A stretch of DNA of 64,000 bases. It comes from Verrucomicrobiota bacterium (GTDB lineage Bacteria > Verrucomicrobiota > Verrucomicrobiia > Limisphaerales > JADJPG01). A program made the position numbers and the translations under genes. Shown one piece after another: positions 62,292-64,000 of the stretch. Every line of letters begins with the position of its first letter. Within the stretch, counting starts at the first letter, position 1. The stretch spans positions 5,902 through 69,901 of the forward strand of contig JADJPG010000009.1 in the NCBI GenBank assembly GCA_016713365.1, given 5' to 3'. The notes beneath the pieces are model-generated. The model saw only the letters and a list, made by a program, of their open reading frames with translations, was not told the DNA's origin and made no database searches.

Positions 62292-64000
62292 ATGTCGCAG
62301 TGTCAATTCATGTCTTTGTCCGTTCAGCGCCTCAGCACGTTCTCGCGATTCGCCATCGCGTGCTCGCTCGTTTTCCTCAGCGCCATCAGGGCGCACGCCG
62401 CGCCGCTGCCCGGTCGTTAGGACGTCGAGTGGCGGCCGTTTGCAGCGCAGGTGAAACTGCGTCGTCGAAGCGCTCGATTACCTCGGCACGCCGTTCACCG
62501 CGCTGGAACTCCGCGCGACATCAATGCTGCGCTGTAGACAACGGGACGCCTTTTTCGTCTCCGGCAGGCTCTCGATGTCCGCTGTCTGTTCGGCGAACAT
62601 CAATCCGAGATGCGCGTGAAGGTGCAGCAAGGCACCGCGCCTGCCGAGTTGATGGTTTTAGGATGGCGCGTGTTTCTCGTGAAGGTGGAGAACGATTCTG
62701 GCACGACCGCGCGGCTGGCCGTGCAAAGCCCGAACTTCCGCCGGCTCCACGGCTCTCCCGCCGCCGATGTGGCCAATCGCTGGATCGACGGTGAAATGTA
62801 TGATCGCCAACCGTTGCGCGAAACGTTGAGCGAGGCTGAAGGTCAGTATCGCCCCATCTCGCTCTACAGCCGCGACGTCGGCCAACGCGAAGCGAAGCTC
62901 ACGTTCAACGTCGGCCAGGGCACGCAGGACCTCGGTTATCGGAGCGAAGTAGGCGTGCTCTTCCGCTGCAAGCCTGCGCGCGCCATCGTCTTTCGGGTGA
63001 AGGACGAGAACTGCAACGAGCCGCCGTGCAGCAGCCGATCCAGCATCACATTCTGGCGCAAAGGTTGCATTTTATCCTAGAAGTGCAACCGCGTTACATT
63101 CTATCCGCAAATCGCTGCAAAGAACCGTGGGACATCTGCTAAGACACACAAGCCAAGTTTCCCGGGGTTTGAATTAAGCTCCCGCAGGTCATCAAGATGG
63201 CCGTCACGCCGCAGCTGGCAGAAGCGAACTTCAAGGTCGAGCGCTGGATCGATCCGTCGAAGCTCAAATGGTGGCCCGGCGACCACCACATCCACGCCGC
63301 CGGCTGCGCGCATTACACGAACCCGACCGAGGGCGTCCACGCGCCGGACATGATGCGGCACTGCCTCGGCGAGGACCTGAAGATCGGCGCGAACCTAACC
63401 TGGGGCCCGTGCTTCGACTACCGAGGACAAGGTCTCGACCTTTCCCTACCTGCTCCGTACGACAACGAGGTCTCCGGCTTCGGCTCGCACCAGTCCGGCC
63501 ACCTCGTGCTGCCCGGTTGAAGGAGCAGATTTACTCCCGGCGGCGATTCCCAGCGCACTGGCCGAGCTCGGCGAACACCTCCGCTGGGCGAAGGCGCAGG
63601 GCGCTGGCGGCCCCGCCCATTCGGGCTGGGAGTTGAAGGGCGATGGACGGAACTCCCGGAGCTTCCAGATTGCCGCCCTTCGACGGCATCGGGGCGGAAC
63701 GAATACATCGTCGACGTGACCTACGAGGTTCCCGACGAAACCCGGCGGGAGCTGGTGCTTACCGTCGATTTCATCTCGACCGTGGACACGCCTTACTCTG
63801 GGAGCTGAATATCTGGTGTCACACCCTCAACGCCGGCTTCCGCACCCGGATCAGCGGCGAGACCGGACTTCCCCTGCATCTACGGCGAAAGTCGGCGGCT
63901 GGGCCGCAATACGTCAAACTCGACGGCAAGCTCGACTTCGACGACTGGGTGCGAAGGCATCCGGCAGAGGACGCAATTACGTCAGCGACGGTAAGAGTCA
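62292..64000 (+). pseudogene. CehA/McbA-like metallohydrolase, broken and cut by the window end
   Basis: Starts at ATG 62292 with a signal peptide (MSQCQFMSLSVQRLSTFSRF). The frame stops at TAG 62418. Later pieces in other frames are AELMVLGWRVFLVKVENDSG (~62645-62710), WWPGDHHIHAAGCAHYTNPT (63270-63330), NLTWGPCFDY, VSGFGSHQSGHLVL, YIVDVTYEVP, NIWCHTLNAGFRTRISGETD (63815-63870) and YVKLDGKLDFDDW (63914-63950). The DHHIH metal site and order agree with a single large secreted PHP-like/CehA hydrolase of about 700 residues or more. Many indels separate them. A frame at 63197 gives the best intact block. Partial at the 3' end. Confidence 0.65.

Overview
The window is about 60% GC, densely coded bacterial chromosome. 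The most telling marker is a 51-residue small basic protein (27427-27582, minus) of the TIGR04137 type known from Verrucomicrobia and Chlamydiae. Giant secreted CotH/lamin-tail-domain proteins, a bacterial alpha-2-macroglobulin, PQQ-like propellers, a CE15-like esterase and GGAGCGC-ended dispersed repeats fit the same picture. I infer Verrucomicrobiota, probably a soil or freshwater Pedosphaera/Limisphaerales-like lineage. Phylum is fairly sure; order is a guess.

Layout. 0-10 kb: tail of a DUF3516-type helicase, exonuclease III (frameshifted), a double-length UvrA of 2060 residues carrying in-frame repeat insertions, a lipoprotein hydrolase, a Uma2 nuclease and a zincin. 10-17.4 kb: rpmB, smpB and rpoZ (translation/transcription core), then alpha-2-macroglobulin (frameshifted). 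17.5-24.6 kb: membrane protein, gamma-carbonic anhydrase, SRPBCC protein, a caspase-like secreted protein, then a minus-strand cluster of ABC ATPase, two membrane or anchored unknowns and a TPR/LysM lipoprotein. 24.6-27.6 kb: rluB, SH3 protein and folD in one coupled unit, and the small basic protein. 27.9-32 kb: a TPR/GspE-N protein, GspE/PilB ATPase, and argJ with its own repeat insertion. 32-41.5 kb: lipoproteins, CE15-like esterase, Uma2, a YVTN-propeller phosphoesterase, tRNA-His, a neutral-ceramidase-like protein and a secreted laminin/cadherin-like protein. 41.6-46 kb: envelope and nucleotide genes (GmhB-like phosphatase, polysaccharide deacetylase, kdsB, pyrG). 46-58 kb: two tandem giant CotH-kinase/lamin-tail proteins. 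58-64 kb: a small secreted protein, a PQQ-propeller protein, YfcE-like phosphodiesterase, and three genes (RluA-type, DUF6580-type, CehA/McbA-type) broken by many indels.

The most unusual feature is structural. Short repeats, mostly in inverted pairs, sit in frame inside conserved genes: six sites in uvrA, one in argJ and one in the alpha-2-macroglobulin gene. Related elements also lie between genes. The proteins read through them without a stop, so these elements add peptide linkers to housekeeping enzymes.

Quality caveat. Five otherwise well conserved genes each carry one small indel (near 1463, 17051, 43620, 50482 and 57620), and 60.2-64 kb has many. I think most are sequence errors rather than real pseudogenes, but the sequence alone cannot settle that.
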